In this document: positions 1-11,600 of the stretch, one piece after another
Layout of the letters: each line of letters begins with the position of its first letter
Numbering within the stretch: position 1 is the stretch's first letter
Program-made: the position numbers and the translations under genes
Assembly: GCA_025529335.1 (NCBI GenBank)
Contig: JAMYHX010000203.1
Span: 1 to 64,000, forward strand
Direction of reading: 5' to 3'
From: Rhizopus sp. PT2906
Taxonomy: Eukaryota > Mucoromycota > Mucoromycetes > Mucorales > Rhizopodaceae
DNA: 64,000 bases
The notes under the pieces: model-generated
What the model was told of the DNA's origin: nothing
Seen by the model: only the letters and a program-made list of their open reading frames with translations
The model's database searches: none

Positions 1-77
1 AGGAATGTAAAGTAGAATGTATGCTCTACTGTAAGATTATACTCGAGTTATTATAATGATCCATATCAAACACGTCA
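1..77. repeat. 77-bp direct repeat, copy 1
   Basis: These 77 bases recur without a mismatch, in the same orientation, at 6698-6774. The copy may extend left of the window. After base 77 the two copies diverge at once. Copy 1 is followed by GATGAGG, and the similar string CAGATG stands just before copy 2. This fits a duplication or insertion event, but the element type is not recognised. Confidence 0.9.
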
Positions 78-1775
78 GATGAGGTGAAAATAAAAAGTTA
101 AAGAAAAGGTATAGAACTCGTCTTCATAGTATATATTAGTAAATTTTTGCATTTATTTTAAGGAGTTTCTCATAAATATTCAGGAGAGCGTAGTTTTAGC
201 TTCAATCAACCTAATGCAGAAAGGTTGAAAACTAGCACAAGTTATGAACCCTTAACCAAAGTCATTGCTATCAACGAAGTAGCGTGTCAATCATCAAAGA
301 GAGGTTTACTACATGATTCAGACAACCTGTGTATTAAAACGTCCAATCCTATCAATTTCCCTTTTCTTACATGGCTGCATGCCAACAAAAAATGACCCTT
401 GACAAATCCTCTTTCTTATATTCTTTTGTTATTATACTTTGAATATTTACTGAAATGGACAATGATTAAACAGGTTCATCCTTTTATTTTTCTGCAATAG
501 AATATAAGTTACTAATACAGTTCATTAGTGTGATTTCATTCTGTCAACAGGATTTTATATCTACAACATATAATAAGCTCTCCCAAACAATATAAATCCT
601 ATAAATAAATTTTTAGAGAGGCAAACATCTTAACGGTTACACACCTGCATTATTGAAAGAGTGTTTGTTTTTATAATATTGCTTGTATATTCTGTCATGT
701 TTGGTTTATATTTCATGCCAATAGAACAAGATAAACATTCTTTGCTTACATTGAAAGTTGGCCTAGAAGCCCCATCGTAAAAAATAAGTATATCGAAGCT
801 TAGAACGCTTTAAAAGCCCTGTTGCGTCTAGCTTTTTTGTCTTTCTTCATATCTTTTTCTTCATCTCTTTCTTTATTTTGCTAAATGTGAAAAGGCTTTT
901 TTTTTTTAAAAAAAATGTAAGTACTTTTGGTCTTACCAGTATTATAGTTCTGTGGAGATTATGTAGAGGTAGTGTTCATAGACGAATCTCATCTAGGAAT
1001 CTTGAGTTTCTAGACCCGTTTTGTAGTCGAAGGCACTACTGGTAAGTCAATACGACCGGAGCATTGGCTTATGTTCTGCATATGGAAAGCTCGGCTGTGT
1101 TGCGAAAATCATCCTCAGGTCTTGAGCCTGGGGACGCGGTCTGTAGTGCACACCTTGTTACTAGACCATTAATGCAATGGCCTAGGCTCCACCACTCTTT
1201 ACAACATTTATGAATTGTCTTACTGATCCTTTTTTTAGCTTTTTAGATATTGTCTTGAAAACCTAGTAGTTGGGTTGCTCATCTAGGGATACCTTACCTT
1301 GGCTCCGTAAATCAACTTTGGAAAAATGTACGAACTATGTGTATGTTACTGGATGGAGGCTCCAAGCTATTGCATATCAAGTTGTCCAAATGACCAAGAA
1401 AGCCCCCTTAGTGCTTCCCCGTATAAAAATAAACAAATAATTATCTATTTGTTGGTTTCATTCCTTAAATAAAATTCCGTAAAATCTGAAGTTTTCTCAT
1501 TTATATGAAGTTGTCTTGACGATTCATGAAAAGTAGGAAATAAACATAAGTATGCTGTATGGTCGATGACTTCTGGCTTTTTTCTTTTTCATGTACTGCT
1601 GCGGCTACAACCATCATGCATAAGCTGGATGAATTTCTCACGACAACTATTCATGTGGTGGTTCCCACGTACAAACAGTACAACTCTTGAAATGATGATC
1701 CTGTCAAGTTATACACTCTTTTCGGAAAGTAAATTCGCCTGTGATCGAAAATAAATACGCCCATGGTGAGAACAA
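78..1775. other. Intergenic, no convincing gene
   Basis: No open frame here looks coding on either strand. The stretch from about 930 to 1210 is visibly richer in G and C than its surroundings and holds small hairpins such as CAGG-TCTTGAG-CCTG. It could be a non-coding RNA or an old repeat, but I recognise no tRNA boxes or known RNA motif. Confidence 0.5.
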
Positions 1776-1795
1776 AATTCATGTTGTATGAAATG

Positions 1796-1960
1796 TACAG
1801 TGGCTCCACCTCCAAAGTTCGTTTTCCAATTTTATAAATTCGCTTTTGTCGCCGGCTAAAATTCGTGTTTTGATTGGTCAAAGTTCGTTTTTGTAAATCA
1901 TCCAGATTCGCTTTGGCATCACCCAAAGTTCGTTTTTACATTTGAAAAATTCGCTTTTAT
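1796..1960. mobile_element. Pogo-like transposon end with phased TTCG array (putative)
   Basis: A TA dinucleotide is followed by CAGTGGCTCCACCTCC and then seven TTCG motifs starting at 1818, 1839, 1862, 1884, 1907, 1929 and 1950. The spacing is 21-23 bp, about two helical turns, and motifs alternate mainly between TTCGTTTT and TTCGCTTT. Tc1/mariner-pogo elements insert at TA, many start with CAG, and pogo ends carry repeated transposase sites. The CENP-B box, derived from this family, also has a TTCG core. A TATA-like string follows near 1987. No matching inverted end was found, so this is at best a solo or truncated end. Confidence 0.4.
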
Positions 1961-2939
1961 TTGTTTCAATGAGTAGCAGCTTTTGATATAAAGAGGGAGC
2001 AAGGGAAAATTGCTGATAAGCAAGGAAATGAGCTTTTCCCTCGATGTATTGCTAAGCTTTTTCTATTGTTTTTTTTTTTTTTTCAAAAACTTGATCGATC
2101 ACGGCCACCATGTCGCGAGCTTGTGTTGGCAGCTGGTGGTGATGTTAAGCCACAATCTGTTACGTATTTCACAAACTATTACGTATTTCGACAAAGTTTT
2201 TTTTTTTTTCTCTTTTTTTCTGAAATGCTAATTAAAGGTAAGTGGTTCAACTTACTCAGTAAAATGGTTGATAGGTAGGTAGGTGTTCCAAGCTGTAGAC
2301 CAACGGACACATTGGCCGTCGTGTCAATCTAAGCCTAGTAGTTAATTCAGACACCATACTTCAGTCGGTTGTCGACTTGGACCCGCTGGCCTTAGTGTCA
2401 GTCTAAGCCTTGTTGACAACTTGCTGCTATCAACACTAGAAATAGACGTTTTGCTGATTTTTTTTCTGATAGGTAACTTTCTACTTCACTAGTGTCTTAT
2501 ACTAGATGTATTCTTTTATTTATTCTGCCAGTAGTTTACTATTCTTCCCTCTTTTTCCCTTACTTCATTACTAGCGCCAGGTAGCCAAAATGAGCTCCAA
2601 TAACAACAACTTCGACATTAAAGACACGAGCTATATTCATCGTATATCCACACAATAAATTCTAATTAATTTCTATTTGTAAATAGCATATGTTTATAAA
2701 AAATTGTACATTTTTATAATTTCATATATAGTTGAGTCATCAAAATGCAAAACGTGTCTATAGGTCGAATGTTAATGTAAACGCTTCGCAGTATAGTTTG
2801 TTTAATAAATGAACTGAATATATTTTTTATTTTCGATAAATTAATTTAAATATAAATATCGTGCTCAAGAATTTTATCTGTTCGCAAAGTCGATAAAATA
2901 TTTATTTTTATATGAAAATGAAGGAAATGTAGGAGAGAA
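1961..2939. other. Intergenic with poly-T tracts and a short duplicated block
   Basis: There is no supported gene. Long T runs lie near 2070-2085 and 2198-2218. An imperfect direct repeat of about 24 bp, ending in TCTAAGCC, occurs at 2312-2335 and 2386-2408, about 74 bp apart. Short open frames at 2010-2278 are driven by the T runs and look spurious. Confidence 0.4.
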
Positions 2940-4430
2940 TTAATGATATGGATGGTGAAAACAATTACTACGTGTTCTGTCAGTAGTTTTTTCTGTTATG
3001 GCTTTAACTACTTTGGGCTCCAAACAGTAGCCAAATTCACTGAGCACATCAACCGTATTATTTTCATAACAGCAGCGATAAATGGTATCCACTACGTTAT
3101 AGAGGCGATCAAGGTAGGGTATCATTTGCGGTAGTTCATCAAGAGATAAAGGGAGTCGGAAGCTATCCAATTCTACCACTATTAAGACATCACCTCTTAC
3201 TTGGCTTAGGTGAAATTGGATATTAGTGCCTAAGAAATAAAAGCTTGATAGACCCAAGTAAATCCTGATTATCGTAGACTTACCCACAGCCATAATTTGG
3301 AACATATGTCTTGCCTTATATACTGCTGATCCCGTTTTTGAGAACACACACAGGCGGTGCAAATCGATATTAACCTTTCTATGATTTTTGGCGTATGCAA
3401 TCGGCTTTACTTCAAAATATCCTACTGCTTTCCTGTCATTTTCCACGATACCATCAAGGCGGTTTTGGTTGCTGTCGTTGTTGGTGTCATTGAAACAGCT
3501 AGCATTTAACCATTTAAAGATTAGTCCATCGTCATCGTTGTTATCAAATAATTTTTGAAAGGTAGGTTGTAGGAACCTGGTACACAGTTCAAACTCTTTG
3601 ATTTCTTTTTTTTGGTTAACCTTGGGTAAAGTCTCTACCATTGATTTGATACATAGCAAAAGTCTAATAACCACTGTATCCGTAATATCATTTATCATTG
3701 CTAAGATTTTGCTCTCAGCAATTAACGGAGTCAGTAATCCACAATTGATATCATTGACGATTGTGATTATGGTCATCATGATATCTAACGGAAACTTATG
3801 ATTTGTTTCATTGAAACCGAAAGAATCATACATATTTTTGCGAATGGTCTTGATTGGATCTACAAAATAATTTTGTATTTCAGGACACCAGTTTGAATTT
3901 TTTCCAATAAACAAGATATTGGACAAAGCAAGTAGGTGTTGTAAATGGGCTTCGTATGTGAGGAGGGAGACGTCCAAAGAATTATAAATATCACGCTTAA
4001 ACTTTGATAGAGAATTTGAAAAAGTAAGGTCGTTAGAGTTATCATCAATAGGTATAATGTTTTCAATAATAATTGCTTTGGCATCTGCTAAACTGATCGT
4101 TTCAATGCTTTCTTTTGTAGTGGTGGTGTTCGTAGTATCGATTTGTTGAGTAGTGGCACTATTGGTGCTATATTGGCCTTCTTGATTTCTTTGAATCCAA
4201 AAGTCCTTTGCCTCGCGGCTCTTGCGCCATTGGTCATAATCTTCTAGTACCTTTTTTCTCTTGGCTTCGTCTTCTATGTACTTTGCAACTTCTAAGAAGC
4301 GTATATGGGCTTTTCTTTTATTATAAGCCTTGAAGAAATTGAAGAAACTAATATGTAAGATATTGCTATTATTGCTATGCAACCAATTAATTTCACTGGG
4401 GAGTCTTTTAGTTGGCGGTTTCTTCGGCAT
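2940..4430 (-). CDS. PD-(D/E)XK nuclease-like hypothetical protein
   Basis: A single-exon frame encodes 496 residues from the ATG at 4430. An upstream in-frame ATG at 4475 would add 15 residues, but MPKKPPTKR is a more natural start. The N-terminal third is basic and helical. Near the C-terminus, Asp326 in RLDGIVE is followed by Glu340 and Lys342 in VGYFEVKPIAY. This is the D-x(n)-E-x-K arrangement of the restriction-endonuclease-like fold. I recall similar lineage-specific families in Mucorales genomes, but this is inference and no partner domain is visible. The gene lies between the two 77-bp repeats, which suggests an accessory or mobile origin. The frame is intact, so the gene may be functional. 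Confidence 0.6.
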   Translation of the reverse strand: MPKKPPTKRLPSEINWLHSNNSNILHISFFNFFKAYNKRKAHIRFLEVAKYIEDEAKRKKVLEDYDQWRKSREAKDFWIQRNQEGQYSTNSATTQQIDTTNTTTTKESIETISLADAKAIIIENIIPIDDNSNDLTFSNSLSKFKRDIYNSLDVSLLTYEAHLQHLLALSNILFIGKNSNWCPEIQNYFVDPIKTIRKNMYDSFGFNETNHKFPLDIMMTIITIVNDINCGLLTPLIAESKILAMINDITDTVVIRLLLCIKSMVETLPKVNQKKEIKEFELCTRFLQPTFQKLFDNNDDDGLIFKWLNASCFNDTNNDSNQNRLDGIVENDRKAVGYFEVKPIAYAKNHRKVNIDLHRLCVFSKTGSAVYKARHMFQIMAVGKSTIIRIYLGLSSFYFLGTNIQFHLSQVRGDVLIVVELDSFRLPLSLDELPQMIPYLDRLYNVVDTIYRCCYENNTVDVLSEFGYCLEPKVVKAITEKTTDRTRSNCFHHPYH

Positions 4431-5626
4431 TGTAACAGAAAGTACGTAGTATTGTCGCGAAAAAGAAAAAATCAAGTTTTTTATAATCCACTCAAATTAT
4501 ATTTTTTATTTGATACTTAGACCTGAAGAACAAAATAAGAAATGTTATTATCCCCACCCTTCAAAACACTTCAAGTTCTTTATTTCATCTCTTTATCCCA
4601 CTCTTCTTTATAGATTTATTTTTTTCTTTTATACACTTAAAAATCTCTATTTGAATAAACTTCAAGAAGATTCTAGTATAATAACATTTCCTATTTTGCT
4701 CTGACGGTCTCAAACAATTCTTAAGAAAATGTTCTCGACCTAGAATTAAATGATCTTTATCTGTTTTTGAACATTGAACAGGTCAAAACAATAGCTTAGT
4801 TTTAAAGTTAAAATCATTCAGTCAATAAAAACACAAAAAACCTCTACGAATTATTTCCCCGCAACAGTATCAAGTCACTTTTTCAGTAGTAACATCAAAT
4901 TAGGTACAAATGTTGTATCCAATAAGCAGCACATCCGTAATAGAGTATCTATAGTGTGATCTTCTAATGACCGATAGTTGTCATATCTTTAATTTAATTG
5001 GAACTAGATGTCGGATAGATAATTATTTGAAGGATGAATTGATTAATAATATAAATCAGAAACTCATAGAGTGCCCTTCCTGGATGTAGAACATCAATGA
5101 TATGACTTTTGTATATTTAATATAGATGCAGAGATATAACAATACTATGAATCAGAGACTGTATATGACACTTGTATCCATTGTCCACAAACCGAGGATA
5201 CTTTAAACCTCTTTCTCTATGATCTACCCACTAAACAGTCTATCTGGCTCCAGTCTTTATCTACTTTCTTTTTAGACCTGCTAATTGAACCTGGTAGAAT
5301 ACTATCCATGCTTCTTTCGCTCAATTATGATGACTTTTAATACACAAAATTTCCTGTTGCCATCTCTTTATCTTTCATCTCCATTATTGCCTGTACACTA
5401 CTGAAAAAAAATCAAAAAAATCAAATCTTGAAAGACAGCTTCGCTGCCTTTCCCTAAAAAAAAAAGAGACTCATTTCGCTTAAGCGCTTAAACTATAATT
5501 AAGTATTGATTCATAAATTCATAACAATATCTACTACCATTCTTTTATTTTCAATTCTTTCTTAAACATGAATATGTTACGCGTAAGCTCTTCTCGTTTC
5601 CATATCGTTTAAAGTAACCAACTCGA
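4431..5626. other. AT-rich intergenic stretch
   Basis: Nothing convincing is visible on either strand. A short open frame at 4510-4704 is low-complexity and aromatic-rich and is not supported. The region probably holds the 5' flank of the nuclease-like gene and the 3' flank of the next minus-strand gene. Confidence 0.4.
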
Positions 5627-6531
5627 TTACCAGTCTCCCAACAAGTCTTCCAAGACATTCTGCCTTTTTTTTTTCGAGATAAAGTTTTCAATAAACGTTA
5701 TTTCTTCATCAGTTAACGAATTTTGAACCACTGACTCAATGACTCTAATTTCTGCTGGTTCTTCCATTGGTGTTGTTGTCTCATCCTTATCTTCAAATAT
5801 AATTTCTTCATATTTTCTTTTTAATTTTGAATGGTAATCAATACCTTGATTAACATATTTAAAAGCTTTGCTGTTTGCTGGCAGTTCATCTTTAAGAATG
5901 TTTTTGATTTTTTTAAACTGGTCTTCAGAAGCAGAACATATTGTCGCCAAAGCATTCAACTGGGACTCGCTGGCACCAGCGTGTTTTTCTGTTTCATTTT
6001 TGGCGATTGTATATAGTTCAATAATCGTCACGTCATCGTAAAGATCCAAAGCCATGATGTTTCTCCGTTGACTACCGAAGAAGTACTGTATTGCTACAAT
6101 GGGATCCATGAAGACGTTAATGGAATAGGTAATTAGTCTTGCCATGAAGGTTTGGTCTACGTGTGACAACGAGCTGGTTCGATTATAATTAGTCTAGTAA
6201 AAAAAAAATCCAAAAAAAATATTATGTGAACTTACAGAACACGCAGCGGGTTTAAGCCGTTGATGTCTTCAGCTGCCTTTATGCTGCTGTTCCTAAACTT
6301 GACCAACGCGGAAGTGATGTCTACACCATTGAGGACTAACTGATGAGAATAATAAGAGATCCATCAACCACAGCAATTTACGCATCTTACCTTATCCTTT
6401 GGTTCCCATTTCTTTTGTCCATTGCCAGCAAGATAGTCGAGCTTTCTTGCTCGCTTGACCTCACAAGAGGAGATGTTGTATTCAGCTTTGCTTGTTATTG
6501 CAAAAAAGCTATTAAGTCGACGACATACGAA
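5627..6531 (-). CDS. Hypothetical multi-exon protein, 5' end unresolved
   Basis: Three exons read continuously on the minus strand: about 6531-6391, 6339-6236 and 6173-5627. The introns are 51 and 62 nt, with GTAAGA and GTAAGT donors. The second has a CTAAT branch-like site before CAG. The product includes GQKKWEPKDK followed by LVLNGVDITSAL and ends in DLLGDW, with an acidic, lysine-rich C-terminal part. I do not recognise the family. No ATG is in frame at the start of exon 1. The nearest ATG (MKNLI) is in another frame, although a TATAAAA string lies just upstream of it. Either a further upstream exon is missing from this model or the 5' end is frameshifted. Confidence 0.45.
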
Positions 6532-6697
6532 TTAAATTCTTCATTAAGAAGAGTTGAATGTTGTTAAATTAGACGCGTGTTCATTTTATAGCGAGAGAGA
6601 ATCTATGAGTGCTATTTATATTATTGTCGTCACTGACATCATTTATGCTTATGTTATTGTTGTCAGTATCTTTCTTTATTCTTATCAGATGCGATAG

Positions 6698-6774
6698 AGG
6701 AATGTAAAGTAGAATGTATGCTCTACTGTAAGATTATACTCGAGTTATTATAATGATCCATATCAAACACGTCA
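6698..6774. repeat. 77-bp direct repeat, copy 2
   Basis: This copy is identical over all 77 bases to positions 1-77. It lies about 170 bp upstream of the 5627-6531 gene and immediately before the decayed fragment at 6826. The two copies bracket a 6.6-kb accessory segment. Confidence 0.9.
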
Positions 6775-6825
6775 AGGTATCCATCACCGATTTGTAACTC
6801 AACTTATTGTGTTGTTGATGGATGC

Positions 6826-7094
6826 CAAATCAAGACCAAGTCTGACAAGAAGTGTTGTAGTGCGTCCGCAACTAGGCAGAGCATAAGCAGAGCCCTAGTA
6901 ACAACTGACAAACGTGTCAACAGAATGATGAGTCACAGAATTGATATGATCTACAAGTACAAAGACTATGAATTTGGTTGCGTAGAAATTGGAAAGGATT
7001 CGGTAACCAAAACTGAAAACAAGTACATGGACGATGACATAAATTGCCAAAGGGTCCCTTGCTAATGAATGCCCTGAGAAAACTAATGAACTAG
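6826..7094 (+). pseudogene. Decayed nuclease-like family member
   Basis: One frame from 6826 to the TAA at 7063 reads SDKKCCSASATRQSISR, then HRIDMIYKYKDYEFGCVEIG, followed by K. The R-x-D ... Y-E-x-G-x-x-E-x-G-K pattern is one I associate with a repeated Mucorales protein family that has a nuclease-like core. After IN the sense continues in another frame as KLPKGPLLMNALRKLMN until TAG at 7094. That marks a frameshift within the conserved LPK segment. There is no start codon context and no C-terminal domain, so this is a fragment. The assignment is inferred from motif spacing only. Confidence 0.45.
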
Positions 7095-7700
7095 CAATAT
7101 ACAGTTTGTTCATTATAGGTAAGCACAGCCACACCAGAGGCATCTGCAAAGAAATAACAGCTTCTTACAACTAGGGATGTGTGTTGAAATAGTTTAGCAA
7201 TACTTAGATTGAATGCCACAAGACTTTGCTCAAAGTTTTCCATAGTCTCCCTGAAACTAAAAGGCACTTAGTGGTCCGCTGATTAGACTCTCACGTTGTG
7301 AATACTGATGTGGGACTCTTTACACTCATATGAAAGACGACCCTACGTTCTTAACTTCAATTACTTAATGTTTCAAATCGATAGAATTCTGATATTTCTC
7401 ATTCAAAGATAACGCCAAGACTGCAAAGCCATGCCCTACTATACGTCAATATGCTACGTAAGCTCTTACCATGTAAGGAAATATGCCGCTTTGATCGAAA
7501 TTAAAGAATGATCGTTTTATGTGAAAATAGTCTTGATATATACAAAAAACGCTTTGAGGGGACAACAGTGGCTTTATCGCTACTTTAGATAATAAATAAT
7601 GAAATTTCATCCTTTGATCACAGCTCAAGGATATAAATAGAGCAAGCCACGGTAGAAACAAGTTGTTCTTCTGTGTAAAATATGGCTTGATTGTGTAACT

Positions 7701-7913
7701 ATGGCAATGAACAAGAACAACCCATTCGTAATTGCTTTTGAAAGTAATCTAATATGTGTCTCATACGACATTTATAAGAGAAAGCCGATCTTTAAAGGAA
7801 ATGAGGTGATTACATATGGCATTGCTCATTGTATCAACACAACTGTTTACATCTTTTTCGTCAGCCCTAAAAAAGTTAGAGCAAGTGTAACGATGTCTTT
7901 ACCAGGGGAATAG
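7701..7913 (+). CDS. Small hypothetical ORF
   Basis: A 70-residue frame starts MAMNKNNPFVIAF. It lies about 60 bp downstream of a good TATA-like string, GATATAAATAG at 7630-7640, which is the only reason to take it seriously. The product has no recognisable motif. It could be a short gene or a leftover of a mobile element, because a dispersed repeat begins 80 bp downstream. Confidence is low. Confidence 0.22.
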   Translation: MAMNKNNPFVIAFESNLICVSYDIYKRKPIFKGNEVITYGIAHCINTTVYIFFVSPKKVRASVTMSLPGE

Positions 7914-7989
7914 CATAATTACTTTAGAAAGTTAAGTCTTTATCTCCTTTTTGCTTTATATTTAAATCCAAGACAAGAGTATAGGGTTA

Positions 7990-8195
7990 TATCATAATTA
8001 CACTTGGTTCTTTGTTGATAGAACTGACGACATATAACTAAGATGTAATAATAAAAGTATTGTTTATATCTTTTTGAAACAAACAAGATGGATACTTTAT
8101 GTGTGTTCTACATGAAAGAATATGGAAAGATATCTGTTTCTGAGTAAGTTTAGCGTAACGCCACACATTGAAAAGATCACAGGATAATGCCCGTA
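7990..8195. repeat. Dispersed repeat, copy A
   Basis: This block is related to sequences at 19852-20215 and 21850-22040. Shared strings include TCATAATTACAC, CTTTGTTGAT, GAAACAANCAAGATG and the GTTTAG...ACGC...CATTG...AAAG segment. The copies are diverged, roughly three quarters identical by eye, and all three lie on the same strand. Confidence 0.5.
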
Positions 8196-8696
8196 ACATT
8201 AGCCCACTCCGCATACAATCAATAATACAGCAACATAGGTAAACATTTCCATTACGATGCTAAAAAGTAACGACGGAAAGTACTCAGTTTTGAGACCATG
8301 AGTAAAGTTGATATGTATAGTATTCGATTATTTCGAAATTCGCTGTACACTTTTCAAAACTTGTTTGAATGGTACTCAATGTGGGGGCTACATTTACCAA
8401 GAATTATGAAGAGCGGAAATTTCTGTAGATTATCTCCGCAGTCATAAATGATTAAAAGTAATGAGTCTTATGGCAGTAACAGGAGAAGATCATGAAGCAT
8501 CTCGATTTTGAGCAGAATAGAGTAGCTTAGATAATGTGAGAGTACAATCCATACTAGATATTCTTTAAAATCTTGTTTAATAAAACAGAATAAAGTCATC
8601 ACCGGGTTCCTGAGTTTACCGGAGTTGGCTATAAATAACTTTTTTTTCCTATAAATTTCTGGGCTTTCTTTTCTTCTTCTTTTACTTCTTGTCTCG

Positions 8697-11600
8697 ATGC
8701 TTATTAAGATACTGCTATGTTTAGTATTACTGTTCTTAACTATAGAATGTAGGTTTATATAGCCTGTATATAAGAATATATTCATAATCCATTGCATATA
8801 TGTGTACATAGGTTATAGCATAGACAACAAAAGACTATTACGAATTGAGCCAATATCAACTGCCAAAGTAGATATAGCGCCTCGCTCAGAGAATTTTTTT
8901 GTAAAAAGAGATATATCACCCAACAGCCATTATGTACCACGCGCTCGTGCTGTAGAATATGATGATACTCTTCGATTAACCATAGACGCTTTCAATCAAA
9001 CCATCTATTTACACTTGACACCCAATCATGAATTGTTCCACCCTGATGCTGTGTTCCACCAGAACGGACAGTCGAATCCTCTTCGTCCGTCGGATTTCCG
9101 TGTATATAAAGGCTATACCATTGAGCATCTTTATTCTGAACATTGGTGGATTTCTAATCCAAAAGATTTTGATGCATTAGAAAATCAGCCCGGAATCATC
9201 GGCTGGGCTAGGATAATCATCCGCAATGATATCAAGTAAAAAAAAAATAATAATAATCTTGATTCAATCATTTGTATGTTTAACATGTATCGCCTTTAGA
9301 CATAACCTAGATCATCCTCTGTTTGAAGGAACCTTTAGCATTCATGGCAATATCCATCATATCAAGTTAAAGGATACTTATCGCCGCACAAAGCGATCAG
9401 ACGATGCAGATGTAGAAGAGATACCAAACACACACATGGTAATTTATCGTGATTCAGACATGGTCATCAAGGACCAGCCCATCAACCAAAGTACAAACGG
9501 ATGTGGATTTGACAACTTGGTCCATACCAATAGACTGGGTCAAAAGATCGATTTTAATCCTTTAGAACTCAATGACCCTTACAGCATTAGACATACTCGA
9601 CTCTTTGTCAATACTCTTTCAAAGCGTGCTCCTGAGGGCTGTCCTACTGCTAAAAAGAGTAAGACCAGATTTGGAAAAAAAAAAGCACAAAAGATATTAA
9701 ACTTTTTGTCTAGTGCTTTATATGGGAGTGGCAGCCGATTGTACCTATACCAAATTCTACAAGTCAGCCGATGGTGCTCGTATGCAAATCATTAATGATT
9801 GGAACTCTGTCAGTATGGCTTATACAAATGCATTCAATATTGGAATTGGTTTAATCAATATCACCATCATGGATTCTAATTGTCCTGCGACTGCTTCAAG
9901 TTCAGCTACTTGGAACCAGGCTTGCTCAACAGCCTATTCGATTTCACAAAGGCTAAGTGATTTCAGTAGATGGAGAGGATCTATTGGCAATGACGGTGCC
10001 GGTCTATGGCATCTAATGACAACTTGCGCGTAAGAAAGAATAACATTTTAAAAATGGCTAGAGTCTAATAACACACATGTATATAGAACTGGTCCAGAAG
10101 TTGGTATCGCATGGATGTCTCAAGTATGCAATACAAAAGCTATACCATCAAGTGATGGTTATACATCTGGTACAGGTGTTTCTTCTGTTAGTAAGTTGGC
10201 TTCTTATTATATCATTTAGTCTCATTGTCTTACCAATTTTGAATGTAGTTACGGATGAATGGAAAGTTGTTGCTCATGAGATTGGACATGGCTTTGGTAT
10301 AAAGAAAAAAAATATTCCTGTTAATGGCCTGTCACTAACTTATTACTCTAGGTGCTATTCATGATTGTAATGCACAATCCTGCCCATGCGCAGCAGGCGC
10401 TAGTTGTAATTGCTGTCCCTATAGTTCAACTCAATGTGATGCTGGTGGCAGATACTTTATGAATCCTACAAGCAATGCATCTTCCTCTGAATTCAGTCCT
10501 TGTAGTATATCAACTATTTGTAAAAACGTGCCTACTTTCCAAAGCTGCTTATTAGGTTTGATCTTTTAACGTGAGTATGTACTCTTACTAACAAAAATTT
10601 AGATCCTGGATCTAAGAATGTCACGACATTGAAGATGTGTGGTAATGGCATCAAAGAAGACGGAGAAGATTGTGATACGGGCGGTCAACCTAGTAATTGT
10701 TGTGATCCTGCAACATGTAAATTTAAGCCTAATGCAGTATGCGAGTAAGTGCCCCCTCAATTCCCTGTTTATCGATGGATACTTATATATTCTGTTTAGT
10801 GATTTCAACGACCTTTGCTGTAATAATTGTCAGTTTAGACCAGCAAACTATACATGCCGACCCGCTTCATCAGAATGTGATATAGCAGAAGTATGTTCTG
10901 GTACCTCTGGCAATTGTCCACCAGATTCCTACAAGGATGATTTAACAAACTGTGGAAATGGCATGCAGTGCGCTTCAGGTCAATGTACCTCTCGAGATGC
11001 ACAATGTCTTGCTCGTGGAACGACCAGTAATATCAAGAAAGCATGTGGAAGTTATGATGGATGTCAAGTCACCTGTCAACATCCCACGTCATCTATGATG
11101 TGTATTGAATTCCCAGGATACTTTTTAGACGGTACGCCATGTGGCATTGGTGGCATCTGTAAAGCTGGTAAATGTAATCTGGATAACTTTGGTAAGTCAT
11201 TTGAACATAACACATATCCTATTTATTCAATGACTCTTTGTAGGAAATAACGTGAAAAGTTGGATCGATAATCACAAACAAATCGTTATTCCTGTTGCCA
11301 TCGTCGCTGGTATTTTACTCTTGTCTTGTTTATTCTGTTGCTGCTGTAATCGACGAGACAATGGATATAATAACCTTGGAAGCTCGTATGTCATTACTCA
11401 AGCTCAACCGCAATATGCTGCTCAGCCGCCCTATTATCCTCCTCCTCCTCCTCCACCCATGGGTAATCAACCACCTTACTATACGCCTCCTCAGTCTGGA
11501 TGGGTAGATCCTACGCTCTATAATGGACAGGGCAACAATGTACAGCCACCTCTTCCAGCCTATTCACAGCATGATCCACGACAGCATGATTCTTATGAAC

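Noticed and set aside
2010..2278. ORFs after the TTCG array as a transposase
   Set aside because: The reading frames consist largely of Phe from poly-T, and no catalytic motif is seen.
6343..6567. Plus-strand 74-aa ORF with hydrophobic segment
   Set aside because: It overlaps the spliced minus-strand exons of the 5627-6531 gene and has no support.
8468..8809. Minus-strand 113-aa ORF upstream of ADAM
   Set aside because: It overlaps the ADAM signal-peptide exon and intron 1, and its composition looks random.
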